From positions 186,001 to 250,000 of the forward strand of contig NZ_CP031240.1 in the NCBI RefSeq assembly GCF_003351405.1: a stretch of 64,000 nt of DNA, read 5' to 3'. How positions within the stretch are numbered: position 1 is the stretch's first letter; every line of letters begins with the position of its first letter. Positions 18,853-29,448 of this stretch are shown piece after piece. The DNA comes from Haemophilus haemolyticus. GTDB taxonomy: Bacteria > Pseudomonadota > Gammaproteobacteria > Enterobacterales > Pasteurellaceae. The position numbers were made by a program, and so were the translations under genes. The notes under the pieces were generated by a model that was given only the letters and a program-made list of their open reading frames with translations, was not told the DNA's origin and searched no databases.

Positions 18853-20031
18853 TTAATTAATCTTTTTTCTTTCTAGTAAAACTAATACTTCATAATGAGA
18901 TGTTTGCGGAAACATATCAAAAAGTTGAATTTTCAACGGTTTATAAAAAGTGAGATACTGTAAATCCTTACCCATTGTTACAGAATTACAACTAGAATAT
19001 AAAATAAAGTCCGATTGCATTTCGTTAAGAAATTCACTTAATTCCTTTCCAATTCCACGACGTGGTGGATTTACAATCACAAGATCTGGCTTATTCTCAT
19101 TCTGATTTTTCATCACACTTGCCGCGTCTAGTGATTGGAAATTTACATGTTCTAAACCCAATATTTTAGCGGAATGGCTCGCAGCCAAAATAGCGGATGA
19201 GGAAATTTCAATTCCAGTCAACTCAATACTTTTTCCCCATTTTTCCTGTAAAGCTTTAGCGCAATGTAAACCAAAGCCTCCCACACCACAAAATAAATCC
19301 CAGACTTTATAGATTGGTAATTCACTCACCCATTGCTGAGCGGTTGCATATAATCCCGCAGCCACTTTAGGATTGGTTTGAAAAAAACCTTGTGGGCGAA
19401 TAAAGAGCGGAATATCATTGAAATTCTCAGGCAAAAATTGTTGTTCTGTCAGAAAAATTTCTTGTTCACCTTCTAAAATGGCCGCGTGCTGTGGCTGTAA
19501 ATTAATGCTCACCACTTCTAAGTGCGGTAATTTTTCCAATAATTTGGGTAATTCTCGACGAATTAATAGCAATTTATTTTCTGTGCGTAATACAAAACGC
19601 AACATTAATTTTCCCGTCGCGATACTTTCTGTGAGCAGAATATATTTTAGCTCGCCTTTTTGTTTAGCAATGTTATAAGGTACTAAACCAGCACGGCCAA
19701 TAAAATCCTTCAAAACTGGAAAAATCAATGAAAAATGAGTTGGATAAAGGGGGCAATCACACAAATCAATCGCACTTTGTAGATCATTAGGATTTTTTAA
19801 AATGCCAAGTATCGGGCGTTCAACACTGCCACTAACAACCATCTTAGCTTTATTACGAAAGCCTTGTTCATTAGATTGAAAAGGAGCCAACCATTGAGCC
19901 CCATTGCAATTAATAGAAATCAGTTGCTGCTTTAAATGATGTTGTTTTTCGGTTAACTGCTGACTATAAGGTATTTCAAGCCATTGACAAGAACGACATT
20001 CATTTTGCTGATAGTATCGACAATCAATCAT
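18853..20031 (-). CDS. rlmC: 23S rRNA (uracil(747)-C(5))-methyltransferase RlmC
   Basis: SAM-dependent methyltransferase of the RumB/RlmC group. 392 aa from ATG 20031, which overlaps the nagZ stop by ATGA; longer starts would run deep into nagZ. N-terminal cysteines (MIDCRYY...CRSC) form the iron-sulfur site; SAM motif [13 protein letters not shown]; catalytic region NPPRRGIG and SSCNSVT with the nucleophilic Cys. Shorter than RlmD (RumA) and lacking a TRAM domain, which favours RlmC. Confidence 0.93.
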   Translation of the reverse strand: MIDCRYYQQNECRSCQWLEIPYSQQLTEKQHHLKQQLISINCNGAQWLAPFQSNEQGFRNKAKMVVSGSVERPILGILKNPNDLQSAIDLCDCPLYPTHFSLIFPVLKDFIGRAGLVPYNIAKQKGELKYILLTESIATGKLMLRFVLRTENKLLLIRRELPKLLEKLPHLEVVSINLQPQHAAILEGEQEIFLTEQQFLPENFNDIPLFIRPQGFFQTNPKVAAGLYATAQQWVSELPIYKVWDLFCGVGGFGLHCAKALQEKWGKSIELTGIEISSSAILAASHSAKILGLEHVNFQSLDAASVMKNQNENKPDLVIVNPPRRGIGKELSEFLNEMQSDFILYSSCNSVTMGKDLQYLTFYKPLKIQLFDMFPQTSHYEVLVLLERKKIN

Positions 20032-21080
20032 GTTCTTGCAGCCTGAATATCTAACCAACGGCTTTGAATATCTGCGAGATTTCGGTGATTCAGTTTCCAA
20101 CGTTGATCTAAAATCAAATCATTCCACTTGATCACTCTACGTTTAAATAAATTTTGTAAGCGAGCTTGACGAGCCATAAAGTGCGGTTCATTTTCAGTAA
20201 GTTTTAGATTATCTAATACTTGAATGACACCTTCACGTTCATTGCACAGTAATAAAAGATCACAACCTGCATTGAGTGCTTTTTTACTACGCTCTACAAA
20301 ATCACCCATTACGCCAGCGCCTTTCATACCGAGATCATCGGAAAAAATCACACCTTGGAAATTTAATTGTTTTCGTAAGATTTCTTTTAACCAATATTCT
20401 GAACCACTTGCTGGTTGACTATCACATTGTCTATAAATGACATGCGCAGGCATAATGGCATCGAGTTTATTTTGTGAAATCAACTGTTGGAAAGGTTGGA
20501 GATCGCCACTAAAAATTTCGTCTTTTGCGCGATCATCATAAGGAGTTTCTAAATGAGAATCAGCTAATACATGGCCATGACCAGGGAAATGTTTACCTGT
20601 AGATGCCATACCTACTTGATGCATACCATCAATAAAAGCGGTTGCTAAATTTACCGCACTTTTTACATCAGATGAAAAACTGCGATCACCAATCGCTCGA
20701 CATTCATGCCCCAAATCCAGCACCGGCGCAAAACTCAAGTCAATATCCAAGGCAATCATTTCTGCAGCCATTTGCCAACCTGCTTCTTTAGCGAAGTTCA
20801 CTTGTTCAGTTGCTGACAATGTTTCTTGAAAAGCCTGCATTGAAGGCAACATCGTGAATCCATCACGGAAACGTTGAACTCGTCCCCCTTCTTGATCCAC
20901 CGTAATCAATAAAGGCTTTTTCACTCGCTGACGAACAGAACGAATTAATTCTTGAATTTGTTCTCTGTCTTCAAAATTTCGAGTAAATAAAATCAATCCC
21001 GCAACAAGAGGATGAGAAAGTAACTCTACTTCCTCTTGTTCCAACTCTTTTCCTTTTAAATCAATTAACAACGTGCTCAT
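20028..21080 (-). CDS. nagZ: Beta-N-acetylhexosaminidase NagZ
   Basis: Cytoplasmic GH3 enzyme that removes N-acetylglucosamine from anhydromuropeptides during cell wall recycling. 350 aa; family motifs [16 protein letters not shown] and [14 protein letters not shown] (catalytic His/Asp loop) and [10 protein letters not shown] with the nucleophile Asp. No signal peptide, as expected. Sits between ycfL and rlmC with tight spacing (3 bases and a 4-base overlap). Confidence 0.96.
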   Translation of the reverse strand: MSTLLIDLKGKELEQEEVELLSHPLVAGLILFTRNFEDREQIQELIRSVRQRVKKPLLITVDQEGGRVQRFRDGFTMLPSMQAFQETLSATEQVNFAKEAGWQMAAEMIALDIDLSFAPVLDLGHECRAIGDRSFSSDVKSAVNLATAFIDGMHQVGMASTGKHFPGHGHVLADSHLETPYDDRAKDEIFSGDLQPFQQLISQNKLDAIMPAHVIYRQCDSQPASGSEYWLKEILRKQLNFQGVIFSDDLGMKGAGVMGDFVERSKKALNAGCDLLLLCNEREGVIQVLDNLKLTENEPHFMARQARLQNLFKRRVIKWNDLILDQRWKLNHRNLADIQSRWLDIQAART

Positions 21081-21083
21081 AAA

Positions 21084-21434
21084 TTATTTTAAATAAAGGC
21101 GATAATTTTTACTTTCTACAGTAGGTTTAATTAAATCGATCCATTTCTCTTCTTGTGGTTTTAGCAAAAATTGAGAGGAATAGCTTTCTTGCTGATTTTC
21201 CCACGTTTGGGTTACTCCTAAATGATCGTACCAATACAAGTAGTAACTTATATTCAAAAGTTGCTGACTTTTATTTTTTATAAGCGCTGATTTTTGACTC
21301 GTTTCAACTTGAATTAAAGGTGAAAGATTAGATGTGATATTCAAAATCGGCTTCGTTGAATAAGTTAAGTTTTCTACTGAACTTGAACAAGCAGCGAGCA
21401 CAAGGCTCGCCAAAATTAGAAAATATTTTTTCAT
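21084..21434 (-). CDS. YcfL family lipoprotein (DUF1425)
   Basis: 116 aa. Lipoprotein signal with lipobox LAAC (Cys about residue 16), followed by a small beta-rich domain of the YcfL/DUF1425 type (NISYYLYWYDHLG). Function unknown. Its place between hinT and nagZ mirrors E. coli hinT-ycfL-lpoB-thiK-nagZ, which supports the family call. The start overlaps the hinT stop by one base (TAATG). Confidence 0.85.
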   Translation of the reverse strand: MKKYFLILASLVLAACSSSVENLTYSTKPILNITSNLSPLIQVETSQKSALIKNKSQQLLNISYYLYWYDHLGVTQTWENQQESYSSQFLLKPQEEKWIDLIKPTVESKNYRLYLK

Positions 21435-21784
21435 TATTTCGCTAACATTTTACCTAAAGGTTCACCACCGACTAAATGCATATGTAAATGGAATACTTCT
21501 TGTCCACCATGTTTATTACAATTCACAATTAGGCGATAACCGTCTTCCGCAATACCTTCTTCTTTAGCGAGCTTAGCCGCCACGCTAAATAATCGACCTA
21601 GCGCTACTTCATCTTGCTCTGTTACATCATTCACTGTGGGGATGACTTTATTTGGAATGATCAAAATATGTGTTTTAGCTTGTGGTGAAATATCACGAAA
21701 CGCTGTGACTAATTCATCTTGATAGACGATATTTGCAGGAATTTCTTTACGGATGATTTTGCTGAAAATTGTTTCTTCTGCCAT
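21434..21784 (-). CDS. hinT: Purine nucleoside phosphoramidase HinT
   Basis: HIT-family hydrolase of AMP-lysine type phosphoramidates. 116 aa from ATG 21784 ([18 protein letters not shown]); a longer frame would start inside the upstream paired uptake sequence and is rejected. Histidine triad HLHMHLV near the C-terminus. First gene of hinT-ycfL-nagZ-rlmC. Confidence 0.95.
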   Translation of the reverse strand: MAEETIFSKIIRKEIPANIVYQDELVTAFRDISPQAKTHILIIPNKVIPTVNDVTEQDEVALGRLFSVAAKLAKEEGIAEDGYRLIVNCNKHGGQEVFHLHMHLVGGEPLGKMLAK

Positions 21785-21798
21785 TGTTTGCCCCCTAT

Positions 21799-21831
21799 AA
21801 AAAAGTGCGGTGAATTTACCGCACTTTTTAT
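21799..21831 (-). terminator. Paired uptake-sequence terminator after ppiD
   Basis: AAAAGTGCGGT (21801-21811) and ACCGCACTTTT (21818-21828) form an 11-bp stem with a 6-base loop flanked by A and T runs. Two inverted uptake sequences acting as a terminator are common in Haemophilus. It lies between ppiD and hinT. Confidence 0.85.
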
Positions 21832-21862
21832 CAAAATTTATCTGAGATTGCAATTTAATCAA

Positions 21863-23731
21863 TTATTGCTGAGCTTCATCATCTTGATTGATGAAAGAAT
21901 CATTTACTTCAATTTTTGCTCTCTCACGCAATCCTTGCATTAATTGTGCTTGAACTTCAGCCTGACTTGTACGTAATAATTGAGCACTAAATTGGCTTAA
22001 TTCTTTATCATTAAGCACGCCGTCTTCTACTTTATTTAAAGCAATAATAACCACATCGCCTTTCTCATTATGAGCAACTTGGTAAACCATTTTACCTGAT
22101 TCTGGTTTAGCAATTGAGAATATGCCATTTGTTAAAATTGGATCTTTATTTTCACTTAAAGTAAAAATTTGCTCACTTGAGAAATTAATTCCATCCACTT
22201 TCGATTCAGCATTTTCGCTTAATGCTTTCACCGCTTGTTGTGCTTTCTCGTTAAGAACATTTTCAGCCTTCTGGCGTTTTAAGAACATTTCAATATCTGC
22301 TTTCGCATCTTCCAATGTTCTCACACCTTCAGGTTTGTGATCTAACACACGCACAACAATAGCGTGATAATCGCCTACGTTCAAAGGTTCTGAGTTAGCA
22401 CCACCATTGGCAATATCAGATTCAAAAACCGCAGAAACTACATTAGGGAAATTTAATTCTGCAGGTACATTTTGACGAGAAAAATAACCGCTCTCTTGAA
22501 CTTTAACACCTGCAACTTGTGCCGCAGTATTCAACGATTTGCTATCTTCAAAAGCCTTATCACGCACTTGCTTTTCAATTGCATAATAACGATTTTCTAA
22601 TAAGGATTTACGAACTAAATCTGCAACCTGTGCTTTCACTTCATCTAAAGTTTGAGCTTTACGTTCTTGCACTAAAACAATATGGTAATTACCATCCACA
22701 TTGATTGGTTGGCTATATTGCCCTACCTGTAATGCAGCTGCGGCATCTTCAAAGGCTTTTGGTAATTCATTCGCATTTACCCAACCTAAATCACCACCAT
22801 TCTCACCAGAAACTTTATCTAGAGATTTAGCTTTAGCTACATCAGTGAAATTTGCACCTTTTTGTAATTCATCGTAAGCCGCCTTAGCATCTTGCTCATT
22901 TGCAAATTGAATATGTGCTAAACGCTGAGTCATAAATTGAGCTTTATTATCTTGATAATATTGCGCAATTTCTACATCTTTAACGTCGATACCTTTTTCG
23001 ATTTGGCTACCCGAGAGATCAATATATTGAACCTTCACTTGTTCTGGCTGAACAAAAGATTTTTGATTAGCCTCGTAATAAGCTTTAATTTCATCATCAG
23101 ATACCGCTTGCTTTGCAATTTCATCAGCAAGAGATAATGTTGCTAAACGAGCTGAACGCTTTTGAAAGAAAACTTCTGCGGTATTTTTTGCTTGAGCAGG
23201 CACGATAAATTCACTGTTAGCAACACCACTTTGCATTTGTTCAAGGGTTAATGCACCACGTAAAATAGCCGCATAACCATCTGAAGTTAAACGATTTTGT
23301 TGTAATACTGGTTGATAAACACCGTTATCAAATTTTCCATTAACTTGAAAATTAGGATCTGTCACGATTGCTCGTTTAATCATTTCATCACTGACGCCTA
23401 ATTTTAATTCTTTCGCATATTGACGAAGCAATTCTTGATCAATCATTCGATTGATGGTGCTTTGACGAAGTGCGGTAACAAATTCAGGAGAATCTGACTG
23501 AGCCATAAATGCTTCGCCTTCGCGTTGTGCACGAGCCTCAAATTCTTGGTTGTAGCGATTTAAAAAATCTTGTTGCGAAATCACTTCGCCATTAACTTTT
23601 GCAGCATAAGTATCATTTGAACTAAAAAGATAGCCAGACATACCGCCGACTAAAAAAGATAAAGTAATCAAACCCAAAATAAACTTAGCTGCCTTTGAAT
23701 TTGATAAATTGTGCATTTTTTCAATTAACAT
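21863..23731 (-). CDS. ppiD: Periplasmic folding chaperone PpiD
   Basis: Inner-membrane-anchored chaperone at the SecYEG exit, helping outer membrane protein folding. 622 aa: short cytoplasmic start MLIEKMHNLSNSKAAKFI, one membrane helix (about residues 15-35), SurA-like N-domain (GEVISQQDFLNRYN), a central parvulin domain (about 265-360; RLAHIQFANEQDAK, GGDLGWVN) and a C-terminal helical region. Length matches E. coli PpiD (623). Confidence 0.95.
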   Translation of the reverse strand: MLIEKMHNLSNSKAAKFILGLITLSFLVGGMSGYLFSSNDTYAAKVNGEVISQQDFLNRYNQEFEARAQREGEAFMAQSDSPEFVTALRQSTINRMIDQELLRQYAKELKLGVSDEMIKRAIVTDPNFQVNGKFDNGVYQPVLQQNRLTSDGYAAILRGALTLEQMQSGVANSEFIVPAQAKNTAEVFFQKRSARLATLSLADEIAKQAVSDDEIKAYYEANQKSFVQPEQVKVQYIDLSGSQIEKGIDVKDVEIAQYYQDNKAQFMTQRLAHIQFANEQDAKAAYDELQKGANFTDVAKAKSLDKVSGENGGDLGWVNANELPKAFEDAAAALQVGQYSQPINVDGNYHIVLVQERKAQTLDEVKAQVADLVRKSLLENRYYAIEKQVRDKAFEDSKSLNTAAQVAGVKVQESGYFSRQNVPAELNFPNVVSAVFESDIANGGANSEPLNVGDYHAIVVRVLDHKPEGVRTLEDAKADIEMFLKRQKAENVLNEKAQQAVKALSENAESKVDGINFSSEQIFTLSENKDPILTNGIFSIAKPESGKMVYQVAHNEKGDVVIIALNKVEDGVLNDKELSQFSAQLLRTSQAEVQAQLMQGLRERAKIEVNDSFINQDDEAQQ

Positions 23732-23796
23732 TCTATAACCCTTGTTATAAACATAAAATTTTCCCGATTATAATCTAAACCTAGAAAATTAGCATC

Positions 23797-23925
23797 TTAA
23801 AAAGTGAAAACACCGTGCTCATAAAGCAAGCTAATACCAATTCCAATCAGCACTATGCCAGCAAAAATCTCCGCTTTTGATCTAAATTTTTGCCCAAGAA
23901 AATGACCGCGCTTTACTCTTGCTAT
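23797..23925 (-). pseudogene. Remnant of a manganese efflux pump MntP C-terminus
   Basis: Between mnmE and ppiD, one minus-strand frame encodes about 40 residues ending in TAA (23797-23799): GHFLGQKF, then RSKAEIFAGIVLIGIG and LLYEHG. This matches the last transmembrane helix of MntP (YebN/DUF204) proteins, which typically end KxAEIxGGLVLIGIGxxILxEH. No start codon and no room for the other five helices: the frame runs directly into the mnmE stop. I read it as a 3' fossil. Recognised by eye only. Confidence 0.7.
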
Positions 23926-25280
23926 TTTCCAATACAGAAAGAACTAAAAATATTACCTAGCAAGTCATCTGATGTGAATTCTCCTGTAATTTCACTCAAA
24001 TAAGTTTGTACTAAACGTAATTCTTCCGCTAAAAGTTCTCCCGCATGAAATTCTGTAAGTTGAACCAAACCGATTTGTAAATGCTCTGCGGCTTTCTCAA
24101 GTGCATCTAAATGACGACGACGAGCTAAAAAGCCCCCTTCCATGCCAGTTTGGAAACCCATTGCTTGTTTTAAATGATCACGTAAAAGTTGTATACCATC
24201 ATGCGTTTGAGCGGAAAGGCTAATCATTTGATACCCGTCTTCTTCGCTTTCACTTGCTTGTTCGCCATTTAAATCGATTTTGTTTCGAACAATAGTGACA
24301 GGCAATGTTGTGGGTAATTTTGCTAAAAATTCTGACCGCACTTTGCTTAAATCTGCACTTTCAGGATCGCTACTATCTAACATCAAAATAATACGATCGG
24401 CTTGTTCGATCTCCGTCCATGCGCGAGAAATGCCAATGCGCTCAACTTCATCGGTTGCATCTCGAAGACCCGCGGTATCAATAATATGCAATGGCATGCC
24501 ATCAATATGAATATGCTCACGCAATACATCACGCGTTGTACCCGCAATATCCGTTACGATAGCTGCTTCGCGACCAGCAAGCGCATTAAGCAAGCTTGAT
24601 TTGCCAGCATTTGGACGACCAGCAATCACAACTTTCATGCCTTCACGTAAAATAGAACCTTGTTTGGCTTCTGAGCGAACATCTTCCAACTGATTAATAA
24701 TACCGCGTAAGTTTGCTTCAATTTTTCCATCCGCCAAGAAATCAATTTCTTCATCAGGAAAATCAATGCTTGCTTCTACATAGGTGCGTAAGTAAATAAC
24801 AGAATCAACTAATTCATTTACTTTCTTCGAAAATTCACCTTGCAAAGATTTTAATGCGGAACGTGCTGCCTGTTCTGATGTTGCATCAATTAAATCCGCA
24901 ATCGCTTCCGCTTGAGCAAGATCCAATTTATCATTCAAAAAAGCTTGTTCAGAAAACTCACCTGGTCTCGCCAAACGGATTCCATCAATTTGCAAAATAC
25001 GTTTGAGTAATAAATCTAATACAACCTGTCCACCGTGACCTTGCAATTCCAATACATCCTCACCAGTAAATGAATTTGGTGATTTGAAGTAAAGGGCAAT
25101 CCCTTGATCTAAAACCGAGCCATCAGCATCCTTAAAAGGGAGATAATCAGCCATTCTTGGCTTAGGACATATTCCCAACACTGCTTGTGCAACTTCTGTT
25201 GCTAAAGGCCCAGAGATTCTTAAAATCCCAATACCACCACGACCTGGCGCAGTAGCTTGAGCAACGATTGTTTCTTTCAT
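23922..25280 (-). CDS. mnmE: tRNA uridine-5-carboxymethylaminomethyl(34) synthesis GTPase MnmE
   Basis: Works with MnmG to modify U34 of tRNAs. 452 aa: N-terminal THF-binding domain, helical domain with an inserted GTPase domain ([23 protein letters not shown]), and the conserved C-terminal CIGK whose Cys is needed for activity. Length is typical. Not directly coupled to yidC: a terminator and about 178 bases lie between. Confidence 0.97.
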   Translation of the reverse strand: MKETIVAQATAPGRGGIGILRISGPLATEVAQAVLGICPKPRMADYLPFKDADGSVLDQGIALYFKSPNSFTGEDVLELQGHGGQVVLDLLLKRILQIDGIRLARPGEFSEQAFLNDKLDLAQAEAIADLIDATSEQAARSALKSLQGEFSKKVNELVDSVIYLRTYVEASIDFPDEEIDFLADGKIEANLRGIINQLEDVRSEAKQGSILREGMKVVIAGRPNAGKSSLLNALAGREAAIVTDIAGTTRDVLREHIHIDGMPLHIIDTAGLRDATDEVERIGISRAWTEIEQADRIILMLDSSDPESADLSKVRSEFLAKLPTTLPVTIVRNKIDLNGEQASESEEDGYQMISLSAQTHDGIQLLRDHLKQAMGFQTGMEGGFLARRRHLDALEKAAEHLQIGLVQLTEFHAGELLAEELRLVQTYLSEITGEFTSDDLLGNIFSSFCIGK

Positions 25281-25416
25281 AAAAAACCTATTATCACGTA
25301 GAGTAAGTATACTCTAGACTAATCATAATATTAACCTATTGAGAAAATGCATATGTTTACCAACAGCGCTATTACTATCATTAACTGTGGCCATATTTAC
25401 CACGACCGATAAAACA

Positions 25417-25443
25417 AAGAAAGGCACTTTTGGTGCCTTTCTT
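25417..25443. terminator. Terminator after yidC
   Basis: AAGAAAGGCAC and GTGCCTTTCTT form an 11-bp near-perfect stem with a 5-base loop; T runs occur on both sides, so it can act in both directions. It lies 16 bases past the yidC stop. Confidence 0.88.
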
Positions 25444-25458
25444 TCCATTCATTTAAGA

Positions 25459-27087
25459 TTATTTCTTACGAGAATGCAGTCCCTTTTTCTCTAATCCACG
25501 GTAAATTAATTGCTGTTGTGCAATTGTAATTAAGTTAGAAACTAACCAGTACAACACTAAACCAGCAGGGAACCATAAGAAGAAGAACATAAATACTAAT
25601 GGCATAAAGTTCATCACTTTTTGCTGCATTGGATCCGCTACTGGTGTTGGAGACATTTTTTGCAACAAGAACATTGAGATACCCATTAAAATAGGGAAAA
25701 TATAATAGGGATCTTGTGCTGATAAATCTTGAATCCAACCAAAGAACGGAGCATGACGTAATTCAACTGCTTCCATAAATGTCCAATACAATGCGATGAA
25801 GATTGGCATTTGAAGAAGAATTGGCAAACAACCACCAAGTGGATTTACTTTTTCTTCTTTATAAAGTTTCATCATTTCTTGGCTCATACGTTGGCGATCA
25901 TCACCAAAACGCTCACGCATTTCTTGCATTTTAGGTTGCAACATACGCATTTTAGCCATTGATGTATATTGTGCTTTCGTAAGTGGATACAAAATTGCTT
26001 TCACCACGATTGTTACACAGATAATCGCTAAGCCCCAGTTAGATACAATCCCTTGAATAAAGGTTAATAACCAGAATAACGGTTTAGCAATAAACCAAGC
26101 CCAACCGTAATCAACTGTTAAATCTAAATGATTTGCTACGGTAGCCATTTGATTTTGAAGTTTAGGACCAGTCCATAATGAACTTGTAATCGTCTCTTGA
26201 GCACCAGCAGGAATTGTCAAAACTGGACCACGATAACCGATTGAAGCGACATTATTTTTAGTATCTGTAATTGTGTAAAGTTGATTATTTACATCTTGAT
26301 TAGGGATCCAGGCCGATACGAAATAATGTTGTAATACTGCAACCCAACCAGCTTTAGTATCAATAGAAAGATTATTATCCTTCATATCGCCAAAACTATA
26401 TTTTTTATAGTTAGTTTCTGAAGAAGAATATGCGCCACCAGTATAAGTTGGCATAGCTACATTACCAGAGCTTTCAACAATAGAATGTTTTAATTGACCA
26501 TAAGGTTCCACTTCAATAGCTTGACCACTTTGGTTATTAATCTTGTAATCTACGCCTAAATCATAGCTACCACGTTTTAATACGAAGATTTTTTCATAAG
26601 TCACACCATCTTTTTCAAAAAGAAGAGGAACTGAAAGAGACTCTTGACCATCTGCTAATTTAAAATTATCGCCTTCAATTTGATATTGCGCACGACCAAA
26701 ACGAGTATCGATACCGTTTTTACCAATTAAACCACTTTGTGCAATATACACATGTTCTTTGGTGTCTTTTAATAACACAAACGGTGTTTTTGAATCCAAT
26801 TCTGCATCATATTTTAATAATTCAGAACTAATTACATCACCGCCTAAAGTATCAACTTTCAAACGGAATACATCGTTTTCAAGGGTAATAATACGGCCAT
26901 GAGTTTGAGAATCCGCTACGACTTGTGAATTAGAAGAAGGAGAACTTGCCGGAACATCAGAATTGGCAGTCATTGAAGTTGTTTGCTCAGTTGGCACTTG
27001 TGGATTTTTATCCAACTGCCATTGCTGATAAACAAGGAAAGAAATAAAAATTAGCGCTAACACTAATAGGCTACGTCTTGAGTCCAT
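25459..27087 (-). CDS. yidC: Membrane protein insertase YidC
   Basis: Inserts and folds inner-membrane proteins, alone or with SecYEG. 542 aa: N-terminal helix ([20 protein letters not shown]), large periplasmic domain P1 (about 45-330), then five conserved helices with the cytoplasmic motif [16 protein letters not shown] and [18 protein letters not shown]. Length near E. coli YidC (548). It sits in the classic rpmH-rnpA-yidD-yidC order, starting at the last base of yidD. Confidence 0.97.
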   Translation of the reverse strand: MDSRRSLLVLALIFISFLVYQQWQLDKNPQVPTEQTTSMTANSDVPASSPSSNSQVVADSQTHGRIITLENDVFRLKVDTLGGDVISSELLKYDAELDSKTPFVLLKDTKEHVYIAQSGLIGKNGIDTRFGRAQYQIEGDNFKLADGQESLSVPLLFEKDGVTYEKIFVLKRGSYDLGVDYKINNQSGQAIEVEPYGQLKHSIVESSGNVAMPTYTGGAYSSSETNYKKYSFGDMKDNNLSIDTKAGWVAVLQHYFVSAWIPNQDVNNQLYTITDTKNNVASIGYRGPVLTIPAGAQETITSSLWTGPKLQNQMATVANHLDLTVDYGWAWFIAKPLFWLLTFIQGIVSNWGLAIICVTIVVKAILYPLTKAQYTSMAKMRMLQPKMQEMRERFGDDRQRMSQEMMKLYKEEKVNPLGGCLPILLQMPIFIALYWTFMEAVELRHAPFFGWIQDLSAQDPYYIFPILMGISMFLLQKMSPTPVADPMQQKVMNFMPLVFMFFFLWFPAGLVLYWLVSNLITIAQQQLIYRGLEKKGLHSRKK

Positions 27088-27347
27088 TATTTTTTCTCAT
27101 CGTTATTATTGATTTTAGGTGGAACAGGATCGAATCCACCAGTGTTCAAGGGGTGACATTTTAATACACGTTTTAGAGTAAGCCAACTACCTTTTAACAA
27201 TCCATGTGTTTTTAACGCTTCAATGCCATAGCAAGAACAAGTGGGCACAAACCGACAACGCGGTCCGATAAGAGGACTAATAACAACTTGATAGAAACGA
27301 ATAAATCCAATTAAGATTTTTGCACCAAACGAATGTGTCGTTGCCAT
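27087..27347 (-). CDS. yidD: Membrane protein insertion efficiency factor YidD
   Basis: 86 aa. Contains the conserved YidD core [18 protein letters not shown] and [12 protein letters not shown]. Assists YidC-dependent insertion at the inner face of the membrane. The ATG lies 37 bases inside the end of rnpA, a usual overlap for this pair, and its stop touches the yidC start. Confidence 0.94.
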   Translation of the reverse strand: MATTHSFGAKILIGFIRFYQVVISPLIGPRCRFVPTCSCYGIEALKTHGLLKGSWLTLKRVLKCHPLNTGGFDPVPPKINNNDEKK

Positions 27348-27670
27348 AATTTTTCTAAGATTTGCACAAAAGAGCTATTATCAAGCTTACCTATACCACC
27401 TTTTGCAACAAAAACAAAATCACATGCTGGTAAACGATGTTGCGATAAACGAAAACTTTCTCGTACTAAGCGTTTAATACGATTACGATCATGAGCTCGT
27501 TTTAAATGTTTTTTAGCCACAGTCAAACCTAAGCGAGGATGCTCAAGATTATTTTTTCTGGCAAGGATGGTTATTTCTGGAGTGCTAGCTCTGAACGGTT
27601 GTTCGAAGACATTTTTGAATTGAACGGGAGTTAACAAACGTAACTCCCTTGAAAAGTTCAGCTTAACCAC
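27311..27670 (-). CDS. rnpA: Ribonuclease P protein component RnpA
   Basis: Basic protein subunit of RNase P, which trims tRNA 5' ends. 119 aa with the RNA-binding RNR motif ([13 protein letters not shown]) in the middle and [17 protein letters not shown] before it. Located 12 bases after rpmH. Confidence 0.96.
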   Translation of the reverse strand: MVKLNFSRELRLLTPVQFKNVFEQPFRASTPEITILARKNNLEHPRLGLTVAKKHLKRAHDRNRIKRLVRESFRLSQHRLPACDFVFVAKGGIGKLDNSSFVQILEKLWQRHIRLVQKS

Positions 27671-27682
27671 TAAGAACGGTGA

Positions 27683-27817
27683 TTATGCAGATAAACTTTT
27701 ACGACCTTTAGCACGACGACGCGCTAAAACTTGACGGCCATTTTTAGTTGCCATACGAGCACGGAAACCGTGAGTACGACTACGTTTTAATACAGAAGGT
27801 TGAAATGTACGTTTCAT
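27683..27817 (-). CDS. rpmH: 50S ribosomal protein L34
   Basis: 44 aa, [18 protein letters not shown] ... [12 protein letters not shown], the standard L34 sequence. First gene of rpmH-rnpA-yidD-yidC, divergent from dnaA. Start ATG at 27817. Confidence 0.97.
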
Positions 27818-27864
27818 TGTAATCTACCTAAATCCAGATTATGAGTTAATAAAAATAGAGCGCA

Positions 27865-27893
27865 ATTTTAATCATAAAATACGCGTTCGTCAA
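27865..27893 (-). promoter_or_regulatory. rpmH promoter, proximal
   Basis: Minus strand: -35 TTGACG (27893-27888), 17-base spacer, -10 TAAAAT (27870-27865). Close to consensus and about 40 bases upstream of the rpmH ATG. Confidence 0.8.
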
Positions 27894-27946
27894 ATAAGAA
27901 ACGGAAATTTTTCGGGAAAAACTCTCGGACTTCCAAAATCGGGGGG

Positions 27947-27974
27947 ATTATACGGATTTTTGTATAAATCTCAA
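27947..27974 (-). promoter_or_regulatory. rpmH promoter, distal
   Basis: Minus strand: -35 TTGAGA (27974-27969), 16-base spacer, -10 TATAAT (27952-27947), followed by a C run. A second, tandem promoter about 80 bases upstream of the first. Confidence 0.7.
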
Positions 27975-28071
27975 GCCGATTTTTTAGAAGATCTTTCCAC
28001 GCATTTATTGTAAAATCTCCGTCAATTTTTACCGCACTTTTCTCTATTACAAAAACAACAAGGATCCTTTT

Positions 28072-29436
28072 GTGAATCTCTCAAATCTTTGGCAAAGTTG
28101 CCTGTTACAACTTCAAGATCAAGTTTCAGCCAGCGATCTTAGCACTTGGCTTCGTCCTTTACAGGCTGATGTGGTGGCGGATAACCACATTGTTTTATAT
28201 GCTTCTAATATGTTTGTGAAAGGTTGGGTAGAAACTCATTATCTCGCACAAATCCAGCAAATTTGTCAAACACTTGCACAAAATCCTGAACTTCGCATTT
28301 CTTTAAAAGAAGGGGTTAAACCTGCACCTAAAGTAGTGGAAAGTGCACCAAGTGGCAATCCTAAAACAGAAAGTGCGGTAGATTTTCAAACTGAATCTAG
28401 TGCTTCAGTAAAATTTGAATCTCATCTAAATACTAAACACTTATTTGATAACTTTGTTGAAGGTAAATCGAACCAACTCGCACGTGCAGTCGGTCAAAAA
28501 CTTGCGCAAGCGCCAGGCGAACCTTCGGCCAATCCCTTCTTTTTATATGGTGGTACAGGCTTAGGTAAAACTCACTTGTTACACGCTATTGGGAACGGCA
28601 TTTTAGCCAATAAACCGAATGCGCGTGTGCTTTATATTCACGCCAATAACTTTATGCAACATATGGTAAAAGCAGTGCGTGATAATAAAATGGATCAGTT
28701 TAAAAAATTCTATCGTTCTCTCGATGCACTTTTAGTGGATGATATTCAATTTTTCGCTGAAAAAGAAAAAACTCAAGAAGAATTCTTCCATATATTCAAT
28801 AGCTTATTTGAAACTGGTCGCCAAATTATCTTAACATCAGATCGTTACCCAAAAGAAATTGAAAAAATTGAAGAACGTTTAAAATCACGTTTTGGCTGGG
28901 GCTTAACAACAGCCATAGAGCCACCCGATCTTGAAACGCGTGTAGCGATTTTATTGAAAAAGGCGGAAGAACATAATATGAACTTGCCAGAAGAAGTCGC
29001 TTTCTTCATTGCTCAACGCTTGCGTACCAACGTGCGTGAACTCGAAGGGGCGTTAAATCGAGTGAAAGCAATGCAAGACTTCAAAGGCGGCGACATTGAT
29101 ATTGATTTCGTGCGTGATACCTTAAAAGATATTTTGGCTCTGCAAGAACGTCTAGTTACTATTGAAAATATTCAAAAAGTGGTGGCTGAATATTATCGAA
29201 TTAAGGTTTCAGATTTAAAATCAAAAAGCCGTGCGCGTTCAGTCACTCGTCCACGCCAAATTGCCATGGCATTAGCAAAAGAATTAACAAACCGAAGTTT
29301 ACCTGAAATCGGTCGTGCCTTTGACCGTGATCACACGACCGTATTAAACGCTTGCCGCGAAGTACCAAAATTCCGCGAGCAAGACAATAGCATTCAAGAA
29401 GATTGGGCGAATTTAATCCGCACTTTGTCCGCATAA
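28072..29436 (+). CDS. dnaA: Chromosomal replication initiator DnaA
   Basis: AAA+ ATPase that opens oriC. 454 aa from GTG 28072 ([17 protein letters not shown]), with AAGGAT 5 bases upstream. Domain I (1-80), variable linker (about 85-120), AAA+ domain with Walker [10 protein letters not shown] and Walker B LLVDDIQF, and DNA-binding domain IV with the signature ending [11 protein letters not shown]. Heads dnaA-dnaN-recF. No cluster of TTATCCACA boxes is seen next to it, so oriC is not obviously here. Confidence 0.97.
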   Translation: MNLSNLWQSCLLQLQDQVSASDLSTWLRPLQADVVADNHIVLYASNMFVKGWVETHYLAQIQQICQTLAQNPELRISLKEGVKPAPKVVESAPSGNPKTESAVDFQTESSASVKFESHLNTKHLFDNFVEGKSNQLARAVGQKLAQAPGEPSANPFFLYGGTGLGKTHLLHAIGNGILANKPNARVLYIHANNFMQHMVKAVRDNKMDQFKKFYRSLDALLVDDIQFFAEKEKTQEEFFHIFNSLFETGRQIILTSDRYPKEIEKIEERLKSRFGWGLTTAIEPPDLETRVAILLKKAEEHNMNLPEEVAFFIAQRLRTNVRELEGALNRVKAMQDFKGGDIDIDFVRDTLKDILALQERLVTIENIQKVVAEYYRIKVSDLKSKSRARSVTRPRQIAMALAKELTNRSLPEIGRAFDRDHTTVLNACREVPKFREQDNSIQEDWANLIRTLSA

Positions 29437-29448
29437 AAGGAGAACGCA

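Noticed and set aside
18660..18860. Short plus-strand frames in the crp-rlmC interval
   Set aside because: Fragments of 18-40 codons with weak or no ribosome sites; the inverted repeats explain the sequence better.
28072..28072. Possible oriC near dnaA
   Set aside because: No cluster of DnaA boxes or AT-rich 13-mers was seen around dnaA; the Haemophilus origin is known to lie elsewhere.
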